A DNA stretch of 64,000 bases from Tetmemena sp. SeJ-2015 (Eukaryota > Ciliophora > Spirotrichea > Sporadotrichida > Oxytrichidae). A model generated the notes under the pieces. It saw only the letters and a program-made list of their open reading frames with translations. It was not told the DNA's origin and did not search any database. This document shows positions 23,073 through 35,270 of the stretch, piece by piece. The first letter of the stretch is position 1; every line of letters begins with the position of its first letter. The position numbers and the translations under genes are program-made. The stretch spans positions 62,001-126,000 of the forward strand of contig JAJKFJ010022713.1 of NCBI GenBank assembly GCA_027382625.1, written 5' to 3'.

Positions 23073-23737
23073 GAGACATTTACGTCAATTTCATTGTCTC
23101 ATCTGTAACAGAAGCAATTATAATAAATAATTTACTTAAACTTTTGTATAATTGCTTGCTAGATTTCTGGCCCCTTAGCGAATAGATATGGAAGTTCAGA
23201 GACACTGACAGTTTCCTTCATAATTGCGGGAGTATTTGGAATTCTAATGAACCTTATTCATCAGTCCTAGCAAGTGCTTATCATAATTACTCTTCTCTTC
23301 CTGAAGCTTGGTGTTTAAAATAGTATTTTAACTAAATTTCGATCGCAATCAGCTTATGCTACCTGATAACAACTTCCTATTTCCCTGTACTTAACTCCTC
23401 AGCAGTGTTTTCCTATATATGCGCGAAGGCCAAGTTCTTCGCTATGTTAGCGCCTTTGATGGCTGAGGTTAAAGGCTGGGTGCCACTAACATCCATGAGT
23501 ATCGCTTGCTTCTTTAGTGCAGCCACAGCTTTCCTCCTCAAGAAGCATGTGGATGAAGATCCTATTCAGGGCTGTGAGCACGAGGGAGAGGCTTTTGGAT
23601 TCATAGAAAAGAACGATCGTGATTAAGGCCCAGAAGAAGAGACAATCACATTCTCATGCCAAAGGTAGAAAGCCAAACTGATTAGTTTGAATTATTCTAA
23701 TACAATTTTAATGCGTCAACATTTTTTTCAAGCTTGA
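23073..23737 (+). CDS. Transporter D, last segment (third in final order)
   Basis: Begins at the 11-bp pointer 23073-23083 and reads DIYVNFIVSSVTEAIIIACQ, then ISGPLANRYGSSETLTVS, SYFPVLNSSAVFSYI and LAPLMAEVKGWVPLTSM. It ends in a charged tail to TGA 23735-23737. No start is present; its N-terminal continuation is the segment ending at 21312. IESs lie at 23119 and 23314. Between 22993 and 23072 there is 80 bp of non-coding sequence separating the first and last segments. Confidence 0.9.
23119..23152. other. IES, 28 bp, pointer TATAAT
   Basis: TATAAT at 23119-23124 and 23147-23152. Removal gives TEAIIIACQISGPLANRYG, aligned with ACLISG in A and B. Confidence 0.88.
23314..23339. other. IES, 23 bp, pointer TTT
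   Basis: TTT at 23314-23316 and 23337-23339. Removal gives LFLKLGVSIAISLCYLITTS, aligned with SKFGVSSSLSLCFLVTS in A. Confidence 0.78.
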
Positions 23738-23864
23738 ATATAGGATTGAAACGAAAGCTTAAGATATAGGTAAACGCAAAATTATCATTACTAGGTGTCC
23801 ATGTTAAGTTTCTAAATGATTCTTGCAGCATACTTAATGATATATTATATTTATATAAAAAAAA

Positions 23865-26800
23865 TCAAATGACCTGTGGATCGTTATTAGGGGCTTATTG
23901 AGTAAATGGCTCTATTATAGTCCTAATCCCCATCTTTTCAAACTCAGCTCTGCATTCTTTATAGACACACAAATTACCGATCGAAAAAAGAGCTATCCTG
24001 CGAGGACTTTAAGAGGGGCCTTTATCGAAAGCGACAACATCTTTTAATTATTTAATCTAGTAGTTACCTTAGTGCTCCATGCTTTATCAAATCCTTGCAA
24101 AGGCATTTGAATTCCTGACAAAGTTACCTAAAGCTCCTGCTGCGTTAGCTCTTGTCTTCTCCTCAGGATCTTTAAGTAGATCTACTAAAGTGGCACGCAA
24201 GGCTTTAAATGCTCGTACAGTACATCATTGTGGAATCTGAGATGAAATATATATTTTATATTTTTATCCTGCATTTCCCACTGCAAAGCATGCGAACTTC
24301 CTAGTATTTCTGTCAGGGTCTCTGCAGCACTCAATTGCAGCAGATATCAAACCGAACTTAAGTAGCTTTTCGTAGAAGAAGCCAGTGTGGCGACATAGGT
24401 TTCCAATCAAGTTGCACACTTTAGCTCTAATTGAGGCATCTTTGTGTAGTATCAAGGCCTTCAAATCTAAGTATTTATTTATTAATCTTTTAAATTAATC
24501 ATTGTAGATATCTGAGTTGTGGATATTCTCATAAAAATCTTTGGAAATTCTAGCTAATTAACTTATCAGTGATAAAGTGTCCACAATGAGTGCGCTAGAA
24601 TTATCCTCAGCAAGTAGCTTATACTTCTTAATGTTGCCCAAGCCTCCACCTTGAACAAATTACTGAGCAAATGTTTTTGAAGACTCCGCATTAAACACAA
24701 GTCTAGAAATGAGAGCCACTGCGATGCTAATATTCTCCTTGCTGATAAAATTAAAAACAAATGCTGATGTACTTGAGTGAGTTGAGAGTGAGATATATTA
24801 TGTCGGCTTTAGCTAGATCAGTAGAAATCTAGTCTATTTCTTTGTCATAAATTGGCAGGTTGAAGGGGATATTGAAGATCTTTAGAATTTGAGTGGTGAT
24901 CATGGCAGATGCGGATGGACCACCTCCAGCAAAGATAGGCCACTCCTGAACTGCTAACAGTTAGTCATCTCTCATCATTAAAAAATAAAATCAGTGAGCA
25001 CTTGAGCTTGAGGCAGTTCTTGAACATCTTTTACATGAAGGGCTTCTACTCGTTTTAAACCATATCATGTATGAAGTTCAAAGTGGCTATGAATCCTCTA
25101 GGAGACAAGTCAGTCTTTGAAGACAAGTTCAATAAGAAATTCATAACTGTGTCACCCATATAAATTAGCAAAATTAATTGATATTGATGGAGTTGATAGA
25201 TTAGACCAAATCATTTGGAAGTTTCTTATCCTTGTTTGCAGGGTTCTTTTGATCTATCTACCACTTCACTAACAGTTTTTATAAAAGGGCTAGGGGCTAA
25301 TCATAGAAACCCAAGTATGGAATACCGAAGTTAGTGCCATCTATCTTTTTAATATCGCTCTTAGATTTATTGATATCTAGCAATTGCTACAGAAGTGATA
25401 GTGAATTAACTGTTGATAACTTTGCCTGCACTTATTGCGACTATTGATTTTCAAGAGAGAGGATATCTGACAAAACTTAAAAATATACCTTTATAAGTTT
25501 TGATTAAACTCCGCAAGCTGTGACAGAGACAAGGCTCTCTCCAGTTGCAGATACATTCTTTTCAAACAAGTCGATAAACTTAGCGGCATCAAGTCTGAGA
25601 ATTAGGATAGGATCTTTCTTCAGTTGCATTACATACTTTTGGAGAAGACCATAAATTTGAATTGAGCAAGCTTAAATTAGGCCATCCTTAGAGTTGAAGA
25701 TGCTGTTATTCAAGTATTGCATAGTTGATTGATGTGAGATTATCATCTCAGAAACCACATCTGATGATTCCTTTTTATTATCAATACTTATGAATCAATT
25801 CCTAAATTAAAATTTGTAATCATTCAATAAGTCTTAACAGCTGTGTAAGAATTCTGAGCACTGCAACCTTGGTAACCACGTATTGATTTTCATCCTCTGA
25901 ATTATAAACGTTGACTAGCTTTTAAAGGAAGTCAAACTCCTATAGAGCTGAGAAAGAGACAGCTCTTACCAACTCAAACTAAGAGCTTGCTTCAGTGTAT
26001 TCATTCAGATTATCATGAGGTCCTCTTTTCCATGGGAAAGAATAAGTCTCACCATAGATAGGGTTGATCATTTAAATTCATTATATGACATCTATTTTTA
26101 AGATGTTGATAATGACTGAGAGAACTTAAACTGCTACTTTTTAAAGAGGTGTTGCTACTGATCCCACTGATGCAACGATGCTTATCACATCTTGAAGAAT
26201 CTTATTTTCAATGATATCCCTGTAGAATGACTGCATTCTAATTGGTATCATGCTTGCTTGAGTTGCAAAAGTACCGAAAGCTTTCAGTGAACTCAATTGA
26301 AGCTGAGGGCTTGAACTATCCTTAATCAGGAAAGGAAGTGTTGGAATAAAAACTTTCATGACTATAGTCTCGATTCCTATCTGTTTGTTGAAGTTCGATT
26401 TGCTAATAAGAGCAACATTCTTTACTAGATCGGACAGCAAGTCTGGCATTTTAAATTCACTCTTTACAAGATTCTTCACTAACTGAATCAAGAGAGTAGG
26501 TAATGAAGAGCTTTTAGTTATATCCTAATTGGGATCCTCTGAATTTCCTCTAATGAGGATATTTGCTAGGACTTTAAGTCCTACTTGGAGCTGAGACTTC
26601 TTATCCTTTTATTTCAATTCAATTGGAGTCATTTAGAACACTGTGATAATTCTGTCAAGCAGATGAGATTCATGCCTCAAATTAGTAGCACCCATTTCAT
26701 CCTGAGATTATTTCTCATACTTTTGCCAAGTGTCATCTACTATTCTTGGAGAGAAGCCTCCATCATCGTCATCACTAGAGACTGTTGGATAGTTATCAAA

Positions 26801-27808
26801 GTCAAAGCTTGGAAGATGCTTATCATTGAGGAATGACTTTTCTTTAGTGGCACCTCCCTTATCACCTGTGCTCGAAGATGGAATATCGTCTATTTCAAAG
26901 ATCTCAGCCTTTAACTATTTCCCACCTGAGTGATGAACTGAAGAGGCCCATTGATTATAGAACTCAGTCCTATTCTTCCTTTCCTTCTTTTCTTGGTCAG
27001 TTTCTCTAACAAATGGATGCTATAAGAGCTCGGGCCAAGATAACCTCTCACTTGGAGTTTTATTTAGAAGTCCTTGTAGGAAGGACTTGAACTCTGGGCT
27101 CATATTTTCAGGAAACTTGACAGGATCCTTTACTATCAAATGAATAAGTGTGTATATGGAGTTAGTGTAGAAGGGAGGAGTTCCCACGAACAGTTCGTAT
27201 ATGATCACTCCAAGTGACCATAAATCGACAGTATGGTTGTAGGGAAGCTCTTGCACCAATTCAGGAGCCATGTAAAGAGGAGTACCCTTAATTGAAGTGA
27301 GAACTATCGTGTTAGTGGACATAGAACGAGCAAAACCAAAATCACACAACTTTACGATTCCATTAGCTGAGATAAGGATATTCTAGGGCTTCATATCTCT
27401 ATGGATAACTCTATGTGAGTGCAAGTAGTACAAGGCATGAACCAATTGCTGAGCAATCTTTCTCACCTCTGCCTCGGGCAAACTCCTATCATCTTCCAAG
27501 ATTTCAAAGAGCTCACCTTGAGCGAATTCTGTTACCACACAAAATTCATGAGAGGTTTCAAAAGAGTCAAGCAGCAGAATGATGTGCTCGTGATAGAGGC
27601 CTTTCAAAATTTCAATTTCCTGTCTCAAATTATTCAGCTCTTTCTCAGTCTTGCCTCTAAATAAAGAATAATAAAACTAATAAAGACAACAATACCTTTT
27701 AGTGATAAACTTGAGAGCGACTATTTGACCTGAACCCTTCTTACGACCTTTGAAGACCTTTCCAAAAGAACCTTCTCCGATAGGGTGAAGAACGTGATAC
27801 TAGTCCAT
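23865..27808 (-). CDS. Fused/STK36-type protein kinase with armadillo/HEAT repeats
   Basis: An N-terminal Ser/Thr kinase starts [20 protein letters not shown]. The VALKF lysine is present. A 39-nt GT-AG intron then splits the domain, followed by [20 protein letters not shown] and [12 protein letters not shown], so all catalytic residues are intact. After an acidic linker the C-terminal two thirds are helical ARM/HEAT-like repeats ([35 protein letters not shown] units). This order is that of Fused/STK36, which acts in central-pair assembly of motile cilia in many eukaryotes and in Hedgehog signalling in animals; a ciliary role is the likelier one here. It ends at TGA (complement 23865-23867). 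Near 24118 one A seems missing from an A run. Confidence 0.85.
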
Positions 27809-27854
27809 TTTCAAATTTCAAAAGTATTAAATTATATTGAAATTCATCTTTCTA

Positions 27855-28878
27855 TCATCTTAAAATATTTTCTTTATGAAAGATTTTATCTTGATTTATT
27901 AAGGATTTCTCTTAAATAAAATTTCCATTTTTATTAACTCTATAACGGAATATCAAATATAATTAGGACTTTTAATTTTTACTGATTAGCGCAAGAGTTA
28001 TGAATGATGAAGCCCATTTTGTATAGATCTAAGTTTTCTTAATCCTATCCTATATTTCTTAATCAGTTTCTCTAATGAATGGATGTTACAATAGCTCTGG
28101 CCATTGCAACCTTTCATTTGGATTTTTATTCAAAAGTCCTTGAACGAAAGATTAGAATTCTGGGCATATATTTTCAGGAAACTTGACAGTACCCTTAACT
28201 ATCAAATGGACTAGACAGTAGAGTGTGGTTGATTCGAATGGAGGAGCACCTACAAATAGTTCGTAAATAATCACTCCAAGAGACCATAAATCAATAGTGT
28301 GATCATAAGCAAGCTCTTAAACCTGTTCGGAGCCATATAAAAAGGAGTGCCCTTAAGCTATAAGAGGATTAATGATTCCGTAGATATAGTAGGTGCGAAA
28401 CCAAAATCACACAATTTCAGAGTTCCATTTGATGAGATGAGGATATTTTATGGCTTCAAATCTCCATGTATTATTCTGTGAGAATGCAGGAAATTAAGGC
28501 ACTAACCAATTACTTAGCAATCTTTCTAACCTCCTCCTCTGATAAACTTATATCATCTTATCTAACTTAATAAAGCGATCCTTAAGCGTATTCAGTTATC
28601 AGACAAAATTCATTAGGTGTCTCGAAAGAATCCAAAACAAGAATGATATTCTCATGTTTGAGCGTTTTCAAAATTTCTATTTCTTGTCTCATATTATTCA
28701 AATCATTCTCTGTCTTCCCTCTAAATAAAGTATGAGACAGACATTTAAAATCTTGAAAATCATACCTCTTTGACATAAACTTAAGTGCAACTATCTGACC
28801 TGTACCCTTTTTACAAGCTTTAAAAACTTTTCCAAATGAATTCTCTCCAATAGGATGAAGAATGTGATACTAGTCCAT
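27855..28878 (-). pseudogene. Damaged kinase-only copy of the Fused-type kinase
   Basis: Clear tandem copy of the neighbouring kinase, with the same start context and a GT-AG intron at the same place (about 45 nt, ending TTTATTTAG). It keeps GENSFGKVFK, the DFG and the C-lobe, but lacks the ARM/HEAT region. The catalytic loop reads IIHGDLKPQN, so the HRD Arg has become Gly. The frame is shifted near 28500 (missing A) and near 28336 (missing G in APE). Past the kinase it runs into AT-rich sequence to TGA (complement 27855-27857). Loss of HRD plus two frame breaks favours a pseudogene; sequencing errors could explain the breaks but not HGD. Confidence 0.7.
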
Positions 28879-28986
28879 TTCTGACCAAAATATATTGTAT
28901 TATATTTATATCTTAAGATTTCAATATCTGAAAATCCATTTTAAAGAAATTTTATATGCGTATTAAGTTTTAAGAGAGAAATGAAA

Positions 28987-31900
28987 TCAAATGTCAATAT
29001 CATCATCTTCCCACCCACTGGCAGTTTATTCCTTTAAGCCGGTTTCTTGATTTTGATTGTTAACTTAGTTCTAATCATCTCTTTCCTCTATAAAGTCATC
29101 TTCATTAAATAACAATTTAAAAAGGCATCATCGATAGGAATATCATCCATATCGGCTGACCATCCTCTCTCCTTGACTTATACTTCTTTCTTCTCCTCTT
29201 GAGTTTGACTCTATACTTGTGGGACTGCAAAGCTCATAAAATCGTTCAAGATGTCAAGACTATTTTAAGCCTCATTATTAGGCTTTACTTAGTTGTCTAC
29301 TGATTGTAGAAGCATATCAAGAAATATTATAAGAATGTTTATTCCTTAATCTGAAGTTGTTTGAGCTTTGGGATGAGAAACCTGCTGCTGTGCTTGAGAA
29401 ATATCTCCTCCCCATTGATTTCCATCTTCCTCTATTTCTATATCATCATCTCCCCACCCTTTCTCAATGGTTACCTCTGGCACTAATACTTCTTCTTTAT
29501 CTACATTTTCAGGTTATTTCAAATAGTCCTCGTTCAGGTGTACTGATTAATTACCTAGCTGATTTTCATCAGCCTCAAAATTCATTTTTTCTTCGTCATC
29601 TTCCTACTCGTTGGCTGTAAATGTGATCACATTAATTTTTTGCTCTTCATTCTACGAAGAAATATCCGCGATAGCTGTTTATTGATAATGCTCAATTAAA
29701 AATATATTGGTTATTCTGTCACTTTATCTAGATTCATCTACTCCTTCATTGTGCTATCATCCTCATCCGAATTATCGGAATGAGCTTCTTCGATTTTTTA
29801 TTCTTCTTAGATAATTGTCTCCTGTTATATCACTTCATCTTGCCCAATAGCATCATCTATCAGTTCTTGATTTTATTCTACCCTCTGTTCGATTTCTACA
29901 TTTATTTCACCTTGCAAATGTTAATTAGGAATCGGACTTTGAACATTCTCTTCATTTGACTGATTCTGCTCTTGCGAGGAAGCAGGGTCTGATTATATTT
30001 CTTAGCTTTTTTACAGGTCCGAGCCAGCTGACTCCTCATCTTCTTAATCGCTTTCTTTGATACCCTCTCCTACCCAATCTAAAATCTGCACATTAACTCT
30101 TTGGTCAGAAATTCTTAAGAGATTCTCTCGTTCATCCTCCGAAACCAAATGTGCAAAGCCACTCTCTTACTATTCCTCTTCTTCTTGCTCATCTTCAATA
30201 ATTATTTCGGCATTAAATCCTTCAGGTTTTTCCTAGCCCCTCTCGTCTTCTTCAAATTCAAATATTCAGCAATCTTTATAATAAACATTTCTACTTCTTC
30301 ATTGATTTAGTCAACTTAATCTTATTCTAAGAAATCCTGAGAAAGGGGTGGTGGTTGGATGTCATCTGTAGTTTCAGAGAAATTCTCCTCCACATTGATA
30401 TGGTTACTGTCCTCTTCATTTAAGATTAAGTCATCCTCTCCCCATCCAGCTTCCTCTATGTTGGCCTGCATCTCAGCCTCTTCTAACTTTATGTCTAAGG
30501 AGTTCTAAGTGCCTCTGAGTTCAAGATTCTAGGGACTACTCTTACTCTGGTTACTAGAGTTGAAGTACCCATCGTTGATAAAACAAATACTAGAATTTTG
30601 AATGAGATAAGGAGATCTTGCTGCATATTCTCTTCTCTATGAGACTCTGAGGATAACTTAAGAATGTTTGGAGCTACCTCCTCTTGTATGTTCTGTTCAC
30701 TAGGAAGTAAAGGAGTAGGCTCTTGATTCTCCGCTATCAACTCGATATTATCAGGAGTGGACTCTTTCTCCTCTTCTTCCTCTAGGTTCTGTGAAACATC
30801 TATTTCCAAGTCTTCATCATTCCATCCGACAGCAACTGCTTCTTCTTGATCAACTGCTGCTATTGTCTTTTGCAAATTGCTAGTATTTTATTCTTGTTCG
30901 ATCGATTGAACTTATTGAGTGTCTGTGGGTTCATCTATTGCTAAATCAAGTTAATAATTCTAATAATTATAAATTTAGTTCACCCCATCCTTATTCACCT
31001 ATTTTCTCTTCATTAACTATGGAGATCTAATCTACAATAGGAGGTTCTTTCCTATTAAGCTCGTCAGTTTAAGCTTGAATTAGATCTTTGGTGGTTGGTA
31101 AATCCGATACTTGTTGACTAATTTAGGTAGGTTGCGAATCACTCTCAAAAACTAAATCTTCATTATCTCCCCATCCCTCTACAACATCTTGCTGTTTATT
31201 GGAAACATATCCAAAATTTATAGTTTCCTATTTGATTTAGGCTGTTGCCTATGGCTTCTCGAAATCAAAGTCTGCAACTTCTTGTTTAAGTATTGAAGTA
31301 TTATTTATAACTGACCCACAATTTAAGGCTTTGGATCTTATGGCGCCTTACTGACTTAGTTACCAATTATTCCCATAAACATGTCATCAAGGAAATCCAG
31401 GCCTCCAGATTTAGGTTTTTCCACTGCTGGATTCACAGTAACTGGCTTTTCTTGTTTATCTTTATTTTCAGTTAAGAAATCCAAGAAGTTTAAAGGATTA
31501 CTCTCCACTGCTTTAACTTCTTTCACAGTAGTTGACTTTTATGCTGAAGTATTTTTAGCTGGGATAGCAGCTTCTTTTGTAAAAGTTACTGGAGTAGGAA
31601 TTTCTTTTGCTGGAGCAGAGCCAAACCCAAACTGAATGGACTGCTAGTTTGTACTCTGTTTTTGATTGTCTTAAATTGGTTGACTCTCGAAGGCTTGAAT
31701 GAATTTATTGGGTTCCTATTGCTTTTTCTAGGTTAAACTAGAGGAGAAGTCTGAAAACATATCGTACTCATCATCATCATCAGTTCCAAATATATTTTTT
31801 GAAGCTTTCTAGTTTTACTACTATTGACTTGGCTTCTATTATTCCTTAGCTTGATTTACCTCGCTTACTGGCTTGGTCTAGCCCATAAATGCTGAACCGA

Positions 31901-34275
31901 GGTGGCCTATCAACCCCTACTCACTTTGAGAGACCTTATTCTCTTATTGTCTATTTGGCTAAGTCTGTTTTTGAGCCTGCTCTTCCTGCCCAAATAAACT
32001 AATCCATATCTAACTAATCTCATTGCTTAGTGCAATTTGTTTATCTACTTTTGGATTGAGCTAAAGAACCCTCCGAAGAAGTCACTCTCCTGAAGAGGAG
32101 TCTCCTTTTATTTCTAATTCTAACTTTGCTTACTCACACTCTGCGAATAGCCTTGAGAGTCCAGCTAATCCTCCAGTTCTTGGATCCTTCTCTTAAGTTC
32201 CATCTGCTCATTAGCCATATTGTTGATGGTTTTGTTCTTCTCATAGACTGCCTTCCTGGCTTCCTCCACCTCTTTAGATAATTATAATAAATATGTTCTC
32301 ATCCTTTATCCCCAGCCTCTCTCTCAGCAGTTTGTCGTACTAGCTCTTTATGTCAGCTGGCTAAGATGAACTAGCAGATGAACTCCCTTAAGACTTTTGC
32401 ATCTAAAAACAATAGAATTATTTGATCTAGCTGATCTTTTCTTCGAGCTCTCTATTCTTGTTGAACAAATCATTGATCTGCTTGTTCTTCTCGTACACTG
32501 CTTTCCTCGCCTCCTCTACTTCCTTAGCTACTTTCTCCTAATCCTGCACTCCTAGTTTTTCCTTCAGCATCTTAAAAATTAATCCTACCTATCTTATCAT
32601 AGTGGATCTTGTTTAGCTCTAACTCCTTCTCTTTGTACTTAGACTCTAGGTCTGTGAACCTTTTCTGCAGGTCATTCAACTCTTTATAATAAATATATGA
32701 TACTTCACTGGTTGCTGGGCTCGCTGATGGATTAAGAGTTTATGAAGTCGTAGTTTGTTTTTTGGAATCAGCAAGTTGAGATTATAGCTTATTGAGTTCC
32801 CTCTGAAGTATATTATACTCTTGCTCTAAGTAAATTAAATAAGAACATCATACATATATAAGTGCTGATTCTAGTTCCTGAGTTCGCTTATTTCGTACTA
32901 ACTCCCTGACTTGAACTGATCACTGTTCTTCTTAGTTTACTGCAGCTATTGTTCTAAGCCATTTACTTTTTCTGTTAGTCTAGAATGATCCTACTTTAGT
33001 TGTTAGTTCTCGTTAAACAAATCCCCAATCTACCTGTTCTTCTCATAAACAGCCTTCTAATTTACTTCTTACTGACTCAACTAAGCTTCTAAGCTCTCCA
33101 CTTGCTTTGTGAGTAGGTTGTTCTTGGAAAAGTAATCTCCGATCTATCTATTCTTATCATACACTGCTTTGTGAGCTTCTTGAAGTTTCGCCTTTTGGTT
33201 CGACTGATAGGAACTTATTGAACTTTGCAGAAGGTTTAGATTAGGCTCTAAGTATGAACACATTAAACAAAATGCATGAAATAGTGAGGTCCTTATTCTC
33301 ATACGCTTGCCCCTTCAGCACTTTGTAATCGTTCTTTAAGTTATTGAGCTTTGATTTGATACTCTAAATCTTTGAGAGCAGCCTATTATTCTTCTCAAGC
33401 AGAGCATCATTCTAAGCTGAAAGATTTGAGACTTGCTCTGTGTTCTATTGGCTAGTCTACTGCAATTGCTTCACCTCTCTCTTCAATCGCTTGTTCTCCA
33501 CAAATATCTTTGACTAACGCTATATTGATATGGCTCCTTCCTGGCTGTCTTGATCTCCTTCCTCTTATTACGTTTAAGAGCTTCTAACTTTAAAAAGATA
33601 CTCTGCCTGCTCAATGGCCTTTTTAGCAATCTGCTAGTAAAGCTTTTCTCTGTAGAATATATAAACTTGTTAGTCCTTCAGATAAAGACTAACTGCAATC
33701 TTAGTTTAGTCCTCCTAGTTCAGATCTATATTATGGAGATCATACAGTAGCTTCAGTTAGCCAAGGATAAATTTGGGATCAGATTTCTCATCATAGCTGT
33801 AAAATTCTGATGTATCCTAATGAACATCCTGACTAGTCAACTCTTATAATAGACTCTCACCCTCACTATTGCTTTTTAATGCTATTTTAAAAGCTGTGAT
33901 TTGAGTTTTAGCAGTTTTTAGCTCACTTTGCAAGTCCTTTTTAGCCTGTCTGAGTAAAAAAATAAAGAAAAATTGAATTCATCCAAGATCTTTATGTCGG
34001 ACAAATCTTCACCCTCAATTGCAGCTTAGCCCTCTAAGGAGAGTACTTTGTACTTCATCACTTCGTTTTCTTCAGAGGCTTCTTGTTCGAGGAAGGTCAG
34101 AGTATCTACTTTTTCTTTTAGCTCTTCAATCTATTAGCTCTAAGTATTCAGCTCACTCTTAAGCAACAATAAGATATATAAGCTGTCGATTCTCTGAAAG
34201 CAGAGTGTCTAAGATCTGCTAATCTAGGTTTCCAAAGAGATCATAAATGCTTTGTTTCGATTTAGAAGTAAACAT
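28987..34275 (-). CDS. Large coiled-coil protein with repeated Trp-acidic motifs
   Basis: Starts MFTSKSKQSIYDLFGNLDQQ. It has several heptad-rich coiled coils (about 34.1-32.1 kb on the minus strand, for example ELKEKVDTLTFLEQEASEEN), then a Lys/Ser/Phe region (32.0-31.3 kb), then a long acidic tail. The tail repeats a Trp-acidic unit: EGWGDNEDLV, VGWNDEDLEI, AGWGEDDLIL, KGWGDDDIE, GWSADMDDIP and, at the very end, SGWEDDDIDI just before TGA (complement 28987-28989). Trp-acidic motifs of this kind are used by some vesicle-coat adaptor ligands, so a golgin or trafficking role is a reasonable inference. Multiple unplaced inserts interrupt the frame (for example about 33.97, 33.3, 32.85, 32.6 and 32.4 kb). 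Confidence 0.55.
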
Positions 34276-34337
34276 TTCAAGAAAATAGCACTTATTACCA
34301 AATTAATTATTAGGTTATGTTGATTTGAGTTTTATAA

Positions 34338-34440
34338 TGAGGAGGAGCCTAGATTGGCAGCGGCAGTTTGGGCAGTGGACTTTACGATGTTGATAGCTGA
34401 CTGTGCTCCTCCCTTTACTATATCTACTCATTCTTTATGA
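34338..34440 (-). repeat. Partial copy 1 of a duplicated C-terminal coding element
   Basis: Encodes VKGGAQSAINIVKSTAQT then AAANLGSSS. It is nearly identical to part of the full gene at 37148-37630 but has no start or upstream exons. It is the first of three copies (others near 36045 and 37249). Confidence 0.7.
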
Positions 34441-34775
34441 AAACCTATATTTAAACTAATTCTATGAACTATATATAATCTTTGATAATCTTTTGATTAG
34501 ATAAAGCAAGCTTTTAAATTACCTATCTCTCAATTTTATATATCTAAATTTCAACTCTTAATTTTAAATGAGAGTATTCAAGAGAATAGAATAATCTAGA
34601 ATACAGAATTTAAATAAAATTAAAAATTAAAGATGTGGATAATGGTGGAAGGGACTTTATAAAAATACTCAGATTCTAAATATCTTTACGCAAAAGAACT
34701 GAAATTAAAATAATTTGAATATTGATTGCAACTACTTAATTGCTTAATTTTTTATTAATAACAAATATTTTAAAA
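34441..34775. other. AT-rich spacer
   Basis: No coding signal seen. The last ~60 bp before the Gly-rich gene resemble the sequence before its paralog at 36512, consistent with a duplicated promoter/5' region. Confidence 0.5.
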
Positions 34776-35270
34776 ATGTAAAGGAAGAGCGTCAATTTTA
34801 GAGGACTGAACTGTGCTGGAGGACCTGTCTAAGTCACATACCAGGGAGGAGAATAGGTGGCTCAAGTTGTGAACTGCAATCAGTACCAGTTCTTCATTAT
34901 GGATCCCGCAATAATGCTGTAGTACATGCAAGGTGCCGGAGGGCTGCAATCATTCTCAAATCAACAGCTCGCAGGACAAGTAAACTTCGGTGGAGTTGGT
35001 CCCTTTGGAGGTTACTTGGGAGGAGAAGGTCAATAGCCATTTGGAGCTATGGGAGGTCTCGGTGGTTCTGGCGGTAACCCTGTCTCAGGTCCCGGCCAAA
35101 CCCAGATCAGAGGTGATATCGCTGGACAAGAAGTAGCTGGTCAAGGCTCAAGAAACAGAGTTGAGAGGTCACAGAGCTCCTTTGTTCCTGAGCCTGTTGC
35201 TCTAGATGAGGAGCCGGAGAACAACAGCTCGTCTTCTCTCGCTTAGAATGAGGAAGCTGGCTAAAAATGA
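34776..35270 (+). CDS. Small Gly-rich protein, 164 aa
   Basis: One uninterrupted frame from ATG 34776 to TGA 35268-35270, with TAA/TAG as Gln: MQRKSVNFRGLNCAGGPVQ, a Gln/Tyr-rich middle, a Gly-rich centre (GGVGPFGGYLGGEGQ) and an acidic Ser-rich tail. It contains no IES and no intron, unusual for this window, and is richer in GC than its flanks. No family recognised. A degenerate paralog lies 1.7 kb downstream in the same orientation. The composition suggests an abundant structural or secreted protein, but there is no signal peptide. Confidence 0.75.
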
